Under the pieces are notes generated by a model. The model ran no database searches and was not told the DNA's origin. It worked only from the letters and a program-made list of their open reading frames with translations. The position numbers were made by a program, and so were the translations under genes. Shown here piece after piece: positions 24,649-32,268 of a stretch of DNA of 32,268 bases. Origin of the DNA: Archaeoglobus sp. JdFR-24 (GTDB lineage: Archaea; Halobacteriota; Archaeoglobi; Archaeoglobales; Archaeoglobaceae); contig MTML01000091.1 of the NCBI GenBank assembly GCA_002011215.1, positions 14,335 through 46,602 on the forward strand, given 5' to 3'. Each line of letters begins with the position of its first letter. The stretch's first letter is position 1.

Positions 24649-25284
24649 ATGGGTTTGATGCTCAGGATTAAAAAAAGGTTTGGCTTCATTTTCAAATGGA
24701 TATTTAAGAAAGACAAGATGAGAATTGGAATTTATGGCCCTCCTAATGCTGGCAAGACGACTCTGGCAAACAGAATTTTAAGAGACTGGACAGGAGACAT
24801 AATGGGTTCTGCAAGCGATGTTCCCCATGAGACGAGAAGAGCGAGGCTGAGGGAGGGTGTGAAGATAGAAGTTGATGGTAAATCTCTTAATCTCGACATC
24901 GTAGACACTCCTGGACTTGCGACAAAGATAGACTTCCAGGATTTTCTCCGCTACGGAATGGATGAGAATGAGGCTAAAAGAAGAGCAAAAGAGGCGACTG
25001 AGGGTGTTATCGAAGCTATAAAATGGCTTGATGATCTGGATGGTGTTCTTTTAGTAATGGATTCATCCGAAGATCCATTCACACAGATCAACGTCACGAT
25101 CGTCGGTAATATAGAGGCGCGAGGTCTGCCACTGTTAATTGCAGCAAACAAGATCGACCTTCCCAATGCCTCCCCAGCCAGGATAAAATCTGCATTCCCG
25201 CAGCATCCTGTTGTCCCAATTTCAGCTCTTAAAGGGTTGAACATAGATAACCTTTACAAGATGCTTGCAGAGAAATTCGGGTGA
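24649..25284 (+). CDS. Era-like GTP-binding protein with basic membrane-active N-terminus
   Basis: The 211-residue protein is an archaeal Era/Obg-like TRAFAC GTPase. G1 is GPPNAGKT (30-37), G2 is likely within VPHETRRARL (58-67), G3 is DTPG (86-89), G4 is NKID (167-170) and G5 is SAL (192-194), all intact. No C-terminal KH domain follows, so it is not a true Era. The first 23 residues (RIKKRFGFIFKWIFKK) form a basic-aromatic helix likely to touch membrane or RNA. GAGGTG sits five bases before the ATG. It leads a tight operon with DUF2073 (4 bases on) and a Zn-ribbon protein. In archaea these three are recurrent neighbours, but the job of the set is unknown. Confidence 0.85.
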   Translation: MGLMLRIKKRFGFIFKWIFKKDKMRIGIYGPPNAGKTTLANRILRDWTGDIMGSASDVPHETRRARLREGVKIEVDGKSLNLDIVDTPGLATKIDFQDFLRYGMDENEAKRRAKEATEGVIEAIKWLDDLDGVLLVMDSSEDPFTQINVTIVGNIEARGLPLLIAANKIDLPNASPARIKSAFPQHPVVPISALKGLNIDNLYKMLAEKFG

Positions 25285-25288
25285 TAAA

Positions 25289-25642
25289 ATGGAAGGTGTG
25301 CAGCTCAACCTCATCTCCAGAGACAGACTTGAAAAAATGGCAACCATGGAGAAGCTCAGGATGATTCTGGACGAGGTTAAATCAGGAAAGATAGTTGTTC
25401 TCGAATCTGGTCTTTCTCCGGAAGAGGAAGCAAAACTGATAGAGATGACCATGCTCGAAATTGATCACGAGAATTTTATAGGAATCGAGGTGGAATCCTA
25501 TCCACAGAAGGCAGTAAAATCGTTCTTTAAGAAGATATTCGGAAGGCAGGAGAGTAGATTGACATTAATTGGTCCAGCAAACAGGTTAAAAACCCTTGAA
25601 AAGCACGAAGACCTGATAACTGCTCTGGTTCAGTTTGAGTGA
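25289..25642 (+). CDS. DUF2073 family protein
   Basis: The 117-residue protein matches archaeal DUF2073. It opens with VQLNLISRDRLEKM, carries KIVVLESGLSPEEEAKLIE in the middle, and ends RLTLIGPANRLKTLEKHEDL. It is predicted to be a small alpha/beta domain without enzyme motifs. ATG 25289 follows GGGTGATAAA at good spacing, so a longer frame starting at 25265 is unlikely. It sits between the Era-like GTPase and the Zn-ribbon gene, 9 bases before the latter, and may be a regulator or partner of that GTPase (inference from constant linkage). Confidence 0.85.
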   Translation: MEGVQLNLISRDRLEKMATMEKLRMILDEVKSGKIVVLESGLSPEEEAKLIEMTMLEIDHENFIGIEVESYPQKAVKSFFKKIFGRQESRLTLIGPANRLKTLEKHEDLITALVQFE

Positions 25643-25651
25643 TGTGGTTTT

Positions 25652-25969
25652 ATGCCCCACCAGTGCACAAAATGCGGAAAGCAGTATCCTGATGGTGATA
25701 TGCGAATACTTGGTGGTTGCGAATGCGGCAATAATAAGTTTTTATATGTGCCTAAAACCAAAGTAGAAGTTGAAACTCAGGTTGAGGAGTTGAAAGAGCA
25801 GTTTTCAGATATGGGTATTGCCAGCGTGAAGATAATAGCTCCTGGAAAATACGAGCTTAATCTTGACAGGCTTTTTTCATCTGATGAGATCGTAATAGCC
25901 TTGCAGGAAGATGGTAAATACGTAATCCATCTCCCATCTCTTTTAAAAAAGAGAAAAAAGCAGAAATAA
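25652..25969 (+). CDS. Zn-ribbon protein (COG3364 type)
   Basis: The 105-residue protein starts with a rubredoxin-like zinc ribbon: C5/C8 (CTKCGKQY) and C23/C25 (GCECGNN). An acidic helix (about 36-50) and a small beta domain (IASVKIIAPGKYELNLDRLF) follow, and the end is strongly basic (LLKKRKKQK). Similar archaeal proteins are found beside DUF2073 and the Era-like GTPase. The ribbon and basic tail suggest nucleic acid or ribosome contact; this is inference. It is the last gene of the operon and converges with the cupin gene, 41 bases away. Confidence 0.8.
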   Translation: MPHQCTKCGKQYPDGDMRILGGCECGNNKFLYVPKTKVEVETQVEELKEQFSDMGIASVKIIAPGKYELNLDRLFSSDEIVIALQEDGKYVIHLPSLLKKRKKQK

Positions 25970-26010
25970 ATGAAGGCTATTGTGAAATAATACTGGCTTA
26001 AACTATCTAC

Positions 26011-26355
26011 TTAATCCTGAACCCACACCAAGTCGTTCTCCTTCCATCCATATTTGAACACAAGTAATCTAAAGGGTTTATTTGATTCGTTTATAACCCA
26101 GTGGACAGTTTCAGGTCTGCAGAGGAATATGTCTCCTGGTCTGGCAATGTACTCTTCCTCACCCAGACCAAGTACAGCCACTCCCTCAAGTATGTAAAAT
26201 ACCTCTGTCTGACTTATATGATAATGCTTCCTAACATTTGATGAGCCTTTTATCTCCACAATTTGAAGAAAGGAATCGTCAGATATGCTGAAAACTTTCA
26301 TTGTTCTGTATCCATTCTTGTCCACCCATAAAGAACCGTCAAATTCGAATTTCAT
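26011..26355 (-). CDS. Cupin domain protein
   Basis: The 114-residue protein is a single small cupin barrel. The metal set His44, His46, Glu51 (HYHISQTEVFYILEG) and His85 (PETVHWVIN) is complete, so a metal-dependent enzyme or ligand-binding role is likely; the substrate cannot be told. Many such archaeal cupins are sugar-phosphate isomerase-like or storage-type folds. GGTGATCCT precedes the ATG, with a TATA-like AAATTTATC (minus) about 40 bases upstream of it. It has its own promoter 78 bases after the metallophosphoesterase gene. Confidence 0.88.
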   Translation of the reverse strand: MKFEFDGSLWVDKNGYRTMKVFSISDDSFLQIVEIKGSSNVRKHYHISQTEVFYILEGVAVLGLGEEEYIARPGDIFLCRPETVHWVINESNKPFRLLVFKYGWKENDLVWVQD

Positions 26356-26433
26356 AGGATCACCATAATAATCCTGAATTCTGAGATGATAAATTTTCCG
26401 AGTCTGAGATTAAACTCTGGCTCACAGTCAATT

Positions 26434-27171
26434 CTATCTCACCAGAAATTCTCTCAGGTTTTTTAAATTTCCCAGAAAATAAACACGATCCTCTACAGCA
26501 TAGACCTCTATTTCCCCAAAATCGAAACCATTCAGCAAAGGAGAAAGAAAGGAGTCCGAGCTTATCGTATCACTGCCAGAAACCATGGGTGAGAATGCAG
26601 GAAGAACTATGATTTCCCTCTCCTCATTCTTAGCCCGCAAATAACACGGGAATGTATAGGTGTAGGAGCTGGCTCTGATTTTGATTGATGGATGCTCATG
26701 ACCCATTATGATTTTTGACGCAGTAATCTGACTGTGACCATGCGTTACAGCCCACCCATCAACTATCGCATAGTCCGGCAGCGATATATTATATTTAGCC
26801 AGAATTGTCGCAAGATAGTTGTCATGATTCCCCCTTACAACCTCAATAACCTCATCCCCAAATTTGGATCTGAGTTTTTCCACAAAAAACTCGACATCAT
26901 CCCACTCATAGGGCAAATTCTTGCTGAATTCATGTTTCATATCTCCGGCGATTATTAACCTTTTAACACCATATAACTCGAAAATTTTCTGAATATCTTT
27001 TACTATCTCACCTATTTGAAGCCTGGGGATTGAGCCTGGCATGGATTGTTCGATCCCCAGATGTAGATCCGCAATAATCGCAACCTTTCCCATCAGAACC
27101 GCCTTTTGTGGAGTGAGGATCAGCTCTCCCACACTAACAGTCCCAAATTCCAATGAGCTTTTTTTCTGCAC
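26434..27171 (-). CDS. Metallophosphoesterase, PdeM/SbcD-related (TIGR00024 type)
   Basis: The 245-residue calcineurin-fold phosphoesterase has the two-metal motifs in order: ADLHLG (Asp35, His37), GDMKHE (Asp77), RGNHDN (Asn115, His116), a later THGH, and GHEHPS. All ligands are present, so it should be an active Mn-type phosphodiesterase. The family often sits next to Lhr helicase genes in bacteria and archaea, as here. GTG 27171 was chosen because GGTGA lies five bases upstream; an in-frame GTG at 27180 would add three residues. A TATA box (ATATATAAG, 27231-27239, minus) gives it a promoter of its own. It is transcribed in the same direction as lhr, 130 bases downstream. Confidence 0.88.
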   Translation of the reverse strand: MQKKSSLEFGTVSVGELILTPQKAVLMGKVAIIADLHLGIEQSMPGSIPRLQIGEIVKDIQKIFELYGVKRLIIAGDMKHEFSKNLPYEWDDVEFFVEKLRSKFGDEVIEVVRGNHDNYLATILAKYNISLPDYAIVDGWAVTHGHSQITASKIIMGHEHPSIKIRASSYTYTFPCYLRAKNEEREIIVLPAFSPMVSGSDTISSDSFLSPLLNGFDFGEIEVYAVEDRVYFLGNLKNLREFLVR

Positions 27172-27230
27172 ACATATCACCCACAGGGCCCAAGTTAAGC
27201 TAATTATGATACATACCTGAATCTGAATCT

Positions 27231-27239
27231 TATATATTT
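27231..27239 (-). promoter_or_regulatory. TATA box of the metallophosphoesterase gene
   Basis: The minus strand reads ATATATAAG. Initiation about 25 bases downstream would give a leader of roughly 35 bases containing the GGTGA ribosome site. Confidence 0.5.
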
Positions 27240-27301
27240 CCGTATTCTTAATCCCTTCGGTTTACTCCTGAGGTGATTGTAAGAGTTGAAAGAGAGAATA
27301 C

Positions 27302-29929
27302 CTAAATTTCTGAAGTTTCAAGCCCGTGTACTTCAATTATTCTTGAAATTTTCTCATGAAGTTCTCTGATGATTTTCTTCCTGTCCTCCATAAGAACTAC
27401 ATCTTCCTCACCGAGAACGAAAATGTTGAACGCAAATGGGCTTGGGTAGAGTATGTTTGTAATCTTGATTTCCATGTGCTTCACTCTGTTCAGATAATCC
27501 ATCGCATTTTTCAGATCCATTGAATCCTCCATTATCTCCCTGTAAGTTTCCCTGAGAACGATGAAATTGTTCCCAAAGTTTTTCTGTATCAACCTCAAAA
27601 GGGAATCTGCGCTCAGCTGCTGCCTCCACACACTCTTTTCTCTACCCAGATAATTTCTCAACACCATGAAAGATCGTACCGCCACATGTCTGAATCTCCT
27701 CCTAAGGATTTCTGTTCGATCAAGAGCTTTAACAAGGTGCTCTTTGAAGTTCTCTGGTGTCAGCATTTCCATTATCTCTTCATCGGTCAGCTTTCTATTA
27801 TAGGGCATAACAAGCATGAAACCGTTGTCATTCAGAGCTATCCTGACGTTGCAGTTTTTCATCATTCCTGCCCTGTAAGCCATGACCCTTGAAATAGCAC
27901 TGTTGGCCTTTCTCCCAACAAGCGTGTGAAAGATATAATGTCTTTTACCATCCTCCTCGAACTTTTCTATCACCAGTTTTCTGTCGGTGGGAATGTAGCT
28001 GAAAAGATACTGCTCCCTGAAATACCTCACAATCGCTTCAGCAGAATTTCTTTCGAGGAGATAGTTTCTCTTTAAATACCAGACAGCATCCTCAAACTCG
28101 AGCAAATGGGAGCTGAGGATGTTTTCCATCTCACTTCTGAATTGCTGGATTCTTAAGGCGAGATCGTAACTCAAAGGCAACTGTTCAGAGAACCAGCTCG
28201 GAACCGTTGGTCTTTCCCCTTCCACCTCTTCAACAATTATCTTCAATCCTTTCGATTTCAGAAATCTGAAGGTTCTTCCCGCAAGAACAAATACATCCCC
28301 CTTTACAAGTCTTTCTGCAAATTCTTCCTCAACTTTACCGACCCTCTTACCCTCTTTCGTTATAACGGAGATTGCCACCTCATCAGGGATTGTTCCAACA
28401 TTCAGATAATAAATTGGCCTTGCAAGTCGCCCACGCCTTCCAAAGGTCCCTTCTTCCTCATCAAGCCATATCTTTCCATATACCTTTTTCTTTTCAAAAT
28501 CAGAATAGCCGGAAAGATACCTTAAAACATCCAAAAATTCCTTTTTTGTCAGATTCCTGTAGGGATAGGCACTTCTAATAACTGAGAGGGCATCATTTAT
28601 TCTCCATTTTTTCTCAATGGCCATTCCCATGACGTGCTGGCAAAGAACATCGAGAGGTTTTTCAGGAATTTCGATTCTGTCAAGCCTTCTGTTGAGAGCT
28701 TCATAGGTCAAAACCGTGCATTCCACCAGATCATCGTGGTCAAGAACAAGAATTCTTCCAACCGATACCTCATGCAACCTGTGTCCACTTCTCCCAACCC
28801 TCTGAAGTGCTCTGTTGATGCTCTTGGGCGAGCCAAGCAGGATCACCAGATCAATATAGCCAATATCAATCCCGAGTTCAAGGCTTGTTGATGAAACAAC
28901 ACACCTCAAATTACCGTTTTTAAGCTCATCCTCTACCTCAAGTCTGACATCTTTTGAAAGTGAGGAATGGTGTGCCTTTATTGGGAAGTCCTTGCCGAGT
29001 CTTTTTTTCAGATGATAAACCACCCTTTCAGTTGCACTTCTCGTATTTGTGAATATTAAAGTGGTTTTCGAGGATTTTATCAGATCCGTAAGCGTGCTGT
29101 AAAGGCTCTCGCTGATTTGATCTGCGGATTGCTGAAAAAAATCATCAACTGCTGACATTACTTTGATGTCTATCTGTTTTGAAAAGGTTACATCAGCAAC
29201 AACACAACTCCTTTCATTCCCGTTTTCATCAAAACCAACAAGGAATCTTGCAACCTCATCAAGCGGAGCTATTGTAGCCGATAATCCGATTCTCACCATA
29301 TCTCCTTCCTGAATACTTTGCAAACGCTCTATTGAAAGTGAGAGATGAGTACCTCTTTTGTTTTCTGCCACAGAATGAATCTCATCAACAATCAAATATC
29401 TGATTCTGTTAAAGGATTTTGAGAACTTTGGACTTACAAGAACTATTGAAAGCGTTTCCGGAGTTGTTATAAAGATGTGAGGTGGTTTTCTTGCCTGTTT
29501 TTGTCTCTCTTTCTGATCAGTATCACCAGTTCTGACACCTACCCTGATTTTTTGAAGTTTAATTCCATTCCTTTCAGCTAAACTGTAAATTTCATGGAGT
29601 GGCTCTTCAAGATTCTTTCTTATATCATTGTTAAGAGCTTTCAGAGGAGAAACATACAGCACATAAACTCTATCCTCAAGTTTGTTCTGTGCTGCAAGTT
29701 CAATAAGCCTGTTGATAGCTGCAAGAAAAGCTGCAAGAGTCTTTCCACTCCCTGTCGGTGATGAGATGAGAACATTGTTCCCCCTGAAAGCCTCAACTAT
29801 CGCATACTTTTGAGGAGGAGTGAAAGCATTATACTTAGACTTAAACCACTCCCTCACCAGAGGATGCAGTAATTTTTCGATTTTTTCATCACTATATTCC
29901 TTTCCCTGGACTATGCCCTGAACTGCCAT
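27302..29929 (-). CDS. lhr: Lhr-family ATP-dependent superfamily 2 helicase
   Basis: Lhr proteins are 3'-5' DNA-unwinding helicases linked to repair and, in archaea, to RNA and replication-stress roles. The 875-residue protein is the archaeal core form. The Q-motif region FTPPQKYAI (36-44), Walker A SSPTGSGKT (56-64), motif Ia SPLKALNND, Walker B/II DEIH (182-185), motif III SAT (217-219) and motif VI QRVGRSGHR (about 385) are complete. After the second RecA domain come the winged-helix and Lhr-specific C-terminal region. A TATA box lies 29 bases before the ATG, giving a leaderless start. It runs toward the phosphoesterase gene, a frequent Lhr partner. Confidence 0.93.
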   Translation of the reverse strand: MAVQGIVQGKEYSDEKIEKLLHPLVREWFKSKYNAFTPPQKYAIVEAFRGNNVLISSPTGSGKTLAAFLAAINRLIELAAQNKLEDRVYVLYVSPLKALNNDIRKNLEEPLHEIYSLAERNGIKLQKIRVGVRTGDTDQKERQKQARKPPHIFITTPETLSIVLVSPKFSKSFNRIRYLIVDEIHSVAENKRGTHLSLSIERLQSIQEGDMVRIGLSATIAPLDEVARFLVGFDENGNERSCVVADVTFSKQIDIKVMSAVDDFFQQSADQISESLYSTLTDLIKSSKTTLIFTNTRSATERVVYHLKKRLGKDFPIKAHHSSLSKDVRLEVEDELKNGNLRCVVSSTSLELGIDIGYIDLVILLGSPKSINRALQRVGRSGHRLHEVSVGRILVLDHDDLVECTVLTYEALNRRLDRIEIPEKPLDVLCQHVMGMAIEKKWRINDALSVIRSAYPYRNLTKKEFLDVLRYLSGYSDFEKKKVYGKIWLDEEEGTFGRRGRLARPIYYLNVGTIPDEVAISVITKEGKRVGKVEEEFAERLVKGDVFVLAGRTFRFLKSKGLKIIVEEVEGERPTVPSWFSEQLPLSYDLALRIQQFRSEMENILSSHLLEFEDAVWYLKRNYLLERNSAEAIVRYFREQYLFSYIPTDRKLVIEKFEEDGKRHYIFHTLVGRKANSAISRVMAYRAGMMKNCNVRIALNDNGFMLVMPYNRKLTDEEIMEMLTPENFKEHLVKALDRTEILRRRFRHVAVRSFMVLRNYLGREKSVWRQQLSADSLLRLIQKNFGNNFIVLRETYREIMEDSMDLKNAMDYLNRVKHMEIKITNILYPSPFAFNIFVLGEEDVVLMEDRKKIIRELHEKISRIIEVHGLETSEI

Positions 29930-29954
29930 CTGAGATGAAAAGTTGTGGATTTTT

Positions 29955-29962
29955 GTTTATAT
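29955..29962 (-). promoter_or_regulatory. TATA box of lhr
   Basis: The minus strand reads AATATAAACAAA, centred about 29 bases from the ATG at 29929, with no ribosome site between, so lhr is probably leaderless. Confidence 0.5.
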
Positions 29963-30101
29963 TGGTTTTTGTTGAAATTTCACTGAATTTTTTGCAGTTG
30001 ATTTTTCAGATCGTGTCGTTTACAGACTGCCACTAACTTATGGTTTTAACCGTGAGATGAATTAAGGGGTAGTCCATCACTCTCGCAACACCCAAGAATA
30101 T

Positions 30102-30128
30102 CCTGCATCTCCTGCATCTCCTGCATCG
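30102..30128. repeat. Three 9-base tandem repeats
   Basis: CCTGCATCT occurs twice exactly (30102-30110, 30111-30119), followed by a third copy ending CCTGCATCG. It falls in intergenic DNA. Confidence 0.9.
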
Positions 30129-30255
30129 AGCTAAAATCTTCTCAGTACACAGAACGAACTCATTGCTTCCGAAGGCTTTCATCTCCACCCCTTCACTTTT
30201 CCCACAACCTGTCGTCAGCATGGAAGCAATCTCCTGGTTTTAGTCGAGGAGGGTG

Positions 30256-32268
30256 TCAATCATTAATCTCTTCGTTTGACTTTTCTTCAAATTTTTTGGC
30301 ATATTCAGGGAGGAAAACATATGCCTTTGTACCTCTGTTGGGTTTACTCTCAAGATAGAAATAGCCATTGTGCTGTCTCACGATACCATAAACCTGTGAC
30401 AGTCCCAAACCGCTCCCTTTTCCAACAGGTTTTGTTGTGAAGGAGGGATCTAATGCTTTCTTTAGAGTCTCCTCATCCATCCCAACTCCGTTATCTTCAA
30501 CAAGAAATCTGACATAGTTTCTCGGTTGTATTTTTGTTTTCTCTAAATCCCGGACTTCCCCATAGCTTACTTTTTTGATTTCAATTTTTATTTTTCCACC
30601 TTCTGGTAAGGCATCTCTGGAATTGAGGACTATATTCAACAAAATCTGCTGAAGTCTGATGGGGTCCATGTGCACCATAACATCTTCAACATGAATTTCG
30701 AGTTCTATGTTCTCTGAAATCGTTGCCCTGAGCACTTTTGAAAGCTCATTCATGAATAGTTTTACTTTAACCGGCTTTGGGGTGATCATTGCTTTTCTGC
30801 TGAAATCAAGAATCTGTCTGACGAGCTTTGCTGCTCTTTCTCCCTGCATTATTATCAGCTCTGTGAATTTCCTGACCTCTTCATTATCGGATTTTTCTAA
30901 AATGATGTCTGAGGCCCCAATAATAGATGCCAGAATGTTATTAAAATCATGAGCTATTCCACCAGCCAGCTGCCCAACTGTTGCAAGCTTTTCCTGCTGA
31001 AGGATTCTTTTTTGCAGCTCCCTCTCTTCAGTAATATCGATCATTGTTACAAGCCAACCATCAGCATATTCTGTGTTAATCGGATTCGTTTCAACCATAA
31101 ACACTTTATTATCCAGGCTGATTTCCCTTTTCCAATTTCTTTCGATGAGTTCAACGTCCAGATTTAGTTTATCACCAGTTCCCAGGTTGAGCGTTTTGAG
31201 GATTTCTTTTGCAGTTCTGTTAGCTATGAGGATTTCTTTTTCACTGTTTACGAGCATAACAGCCTCAACCATGTTTTGCAGGATTGCTTCAAGCTGCTCC
31301 TTTGCAGATATAATTACTTTAAGACGTGAAATTGCAAGAGCAATCTGATCTGCAATGCTATAAAGCATTTTTATCTGTTCTTCTTCCAGTTTTTCAGATG
31401 GTGCGATAAACATAAAACCGAGGACTTCTTTGGCTTTTATCGGAATCAGAAGTTTAGGGATGATTTTCCGGAATGATTTTCCGGTTTTCAAAATCATGAC
31501 ACTATCTTTATTTTCCGAGATTTTAGGATTCTGTCTGATAAATTCCTCCTTTATCTCATCTATCAAAGCAGATATCCAGGATTCTTCAGCATTTTCAGGA
31601 ACCTCAAAGTGAATTAAATTGATATCTTTTTCAGCAATTACGAGTCCCAAAACTTCGTAATCTACAAGCATCTTTACATATTTGAGAATAATTTCGGAGA
31701 ATTCATTGAAGTCGGTCGTGAAAGAGAGTTCCTTTGTCAGGTTATACATTATCTCAAGCTGGGATGTTCTCTGCTTCACTTTCTCCTCGAGTGAAGCCAT
31801 TAGCTCCCTGAGTTCATTTTCCAATCTTTTTCTCTCTGTAATGTCTCTTGCAACTCCTTGTATCGCCACAACTTTTCCATGCTCCAGAAATGGTCTTGCT
31901 TTGACTTCAATCCATATTGATTTTCCATCTTTTGTGTGGCAAAGCAGTTCAACAGGATCAATGCGCTTTTTTGTGAGATGGACTGTCCTAATTTTTTCAA
32001 GTGCACTGGACAGATATTTTCCATCAAGAATATCTCTGATATTCAAACCTTCTACTTCTTCCTCCCCATATCCAAATGTTTCTCTTGCAGCCCTGTTTAC
32101 TTCTACGAAGTTACCATCCAGATCGATGATGAACAGAATGTCGTTAGCATTCTCCCAGAGTTCTCGGTATTTCTCCTCTGATTTTTTAAGTTCCGTGATA
32201 TCCACAAGTGTACCTATCACGATGGGTTTCTGATTTATTATCGCCCTCGAACCGTACACCTCGACGAG
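30256..32268 (-). CDS. PAS/GAF sensor histidine kinase (partial, N-terminus off window)
   Basis: The frame stays open to the right edge and begins in the final strand of a PAS domain (IINQKPIVIGTLVDITE), so upstream domains are missing. Numbering from codon 32259: a full PAS domain spans about 28-145, ending VARDITERKR. A coiled coil (about 146-170), a GAF-like domain (about 175-315) and a further PAS-like domain (about 322-415) follow. The dimerisation domain carries the phospho-acceptor His437 in GGIAHDFNN. The ATPase domain has the N-box around Asn546 (LNIVLNSRDA), the G1 box EDNGVGMDEE and the G2 box GKGSGLGL. All kinase residues are intact. No membrane segment or response regulator is seen here. 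The signal cannot be inferred. Confidence 0.92.
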   Translation of the reverse strand, partial: LVEVYGSRAIINQKPIVIGTLVDITELKKSEEKYRELWENANDILFIIDLDGNFVEVNRAARETFGYGEEEVEGLNIRDILDGKYLSSALEKIRTVHLTKKRIDPVELLCHTKDGKSIWIEVKARPFLEHGKVVAIQGVARDITERKRLENELRELMASLEEKVKQRTSQLEIMYNLTKELSFTTDFNEFSEIILKYVKMLVDYEVLGLVIAEKDINLIHFEVPENAEESWISALIDEIKEEFIRQNPKISENKDSVMILKTGKSFRKIIPKLLIPIKAKEVLGFMFIAPSEKLEEEQIKMLYSIADQIALAISRLKVIISAKEQLEAILQNMVEAVMLVNSEKEILIANRTAKEILKTLNLGTGDKLNLDVELIERNWKREISLDNKVFMVETNPINTEYADGWLVTMIDITEERELQKRILQQEKLATVGQLAGGIAHDFNNILASIIGASDIILEKSDNEEVRKFTELIIMQGERAAKLVRQILDFSRKAMITPKPVKVKLFMNELSKVLRATISENIELEIHVEDVMVHMDPIRLQQILLNIVLNSRDALPEGGKIKIEIKKVSYGEVRDLEKTKIQPRNYVRFLVEDNGVGMDEETLKKALDPSFTTKPVGKGSGLGLSQVYGIVRQHNGYFYLESKPNRGTKAYVFLPEYAKKFEEKSNEEIND

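Larger units (their letters stand above)
29930..30255. other. Intergenic region between lhr and sensor kinase
   Basis: It contains the lhr promoter and the end of the kinase transcript. A frame of 62 codons on the minus strand (30033-30221) has an odd Arg-Cys-Arg repeat and no family features, so I do not call it a gene. ATTGCTTCC (30162-30170) and its reverse complement (30222-30230) form a 9-base inverted repeat with 51 bases between. Confidence 0.6.

Noticed and set aside
30033..30221. Minus-strand 62-codon frame with Arg-Cys-Arg repeats
   Set aside because: The repeat comes from three 9-base tandem copies; there is no ribosome site, promoter or recognisable domain.

Overview
The window looks like chromosomal DNA of a euryarchaeon, most likely a hyperthermophilic member of the Archaeoglobales. 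That placement is an inference. It rests on a set of archaeal-only families (DUF373, DUF460, DUF473, DUF5611, DUF2073, archaeal phosphopantothenate-pathway ligase, PbaA-type proteasome chaperone, archaeal Lhr, RIO2), on TATA-box promoters about 25-30 bases ahead of leaderless starts, on strong GGAGG/GGTGA ribosome sites inside operons, and on a dense, AT-leaning, Lys/Glu/Ile-rich gene set. No tRNA or rRNA gene, CRISPR array, transposase or prophage was recognised.

Layout. 1-2343 (minus) is the first 781 codons of a secreted, glycosylation-site-rich, Ig-module surface (S-layer-like) protein that runs off the left edge inside a Pro-Thr linker. Its promoter lies in an 846-base gene-free stretch (2344-3189), which also holds a long GC-rich hairpin. 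Then come a DUF373 membrane protein, a TtuA/Ncs6-type tRNA thiolase divergent from a RIO2 kinase-DUF460 pair, a PbaA chaperone-DUF473 pair, a DUF5611 protein and a RecA-like ATPase with a damaged Walker A motif. That ATPase gene ends in one arm of an 18-base perfect inverted repeat. 10485-13812 carries the CoA-pathway ligase, hisD and aspS. 13990-20259 is a chromosome-organisation block: a small coiled-coil protein, smc, scpA, scpB and an unknown 255-residue protein.

20274-22606 (minus) is an RNA-processing group: RlmE/FtsJ, YjbQ and Clp1-type polynucleotide kinase. A secreted unknown protein and a small helical protein follow, separated by short repeats (a perfect 37-base tandem duplication and a 12-base inverted repeat). 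24261-25969 holds a 2[4Fe-4S] ferredoxin and an Era-like GTPase-DUF2073-Zn-ribbon operon. 26011-29929 (minus) carries a cupin, a PdeM-like metallophosphoesterase and an Lhr helicase. A PAS/GAF sensor histidine kinase runs off the right edge.

Most genes are core information-processing and maintenance functions: tRNA and rRNA modification, RNA repair, ribosome maturation, proteasome assembly, chromosome condensation and helicase repair. No obvious new defence or biosynthetic system is present. The items most worth a second look are the hairpin upstream of the surface-protein gene, the coiled-coil gene ahead of smc, the HbYX tail on the proteasome chaperone, the sequence marks of a non-discriminating AspRS, the inverted-repeat element after the degenerate ATPase gene, and the uncharacterised Era-like GTPase operon.
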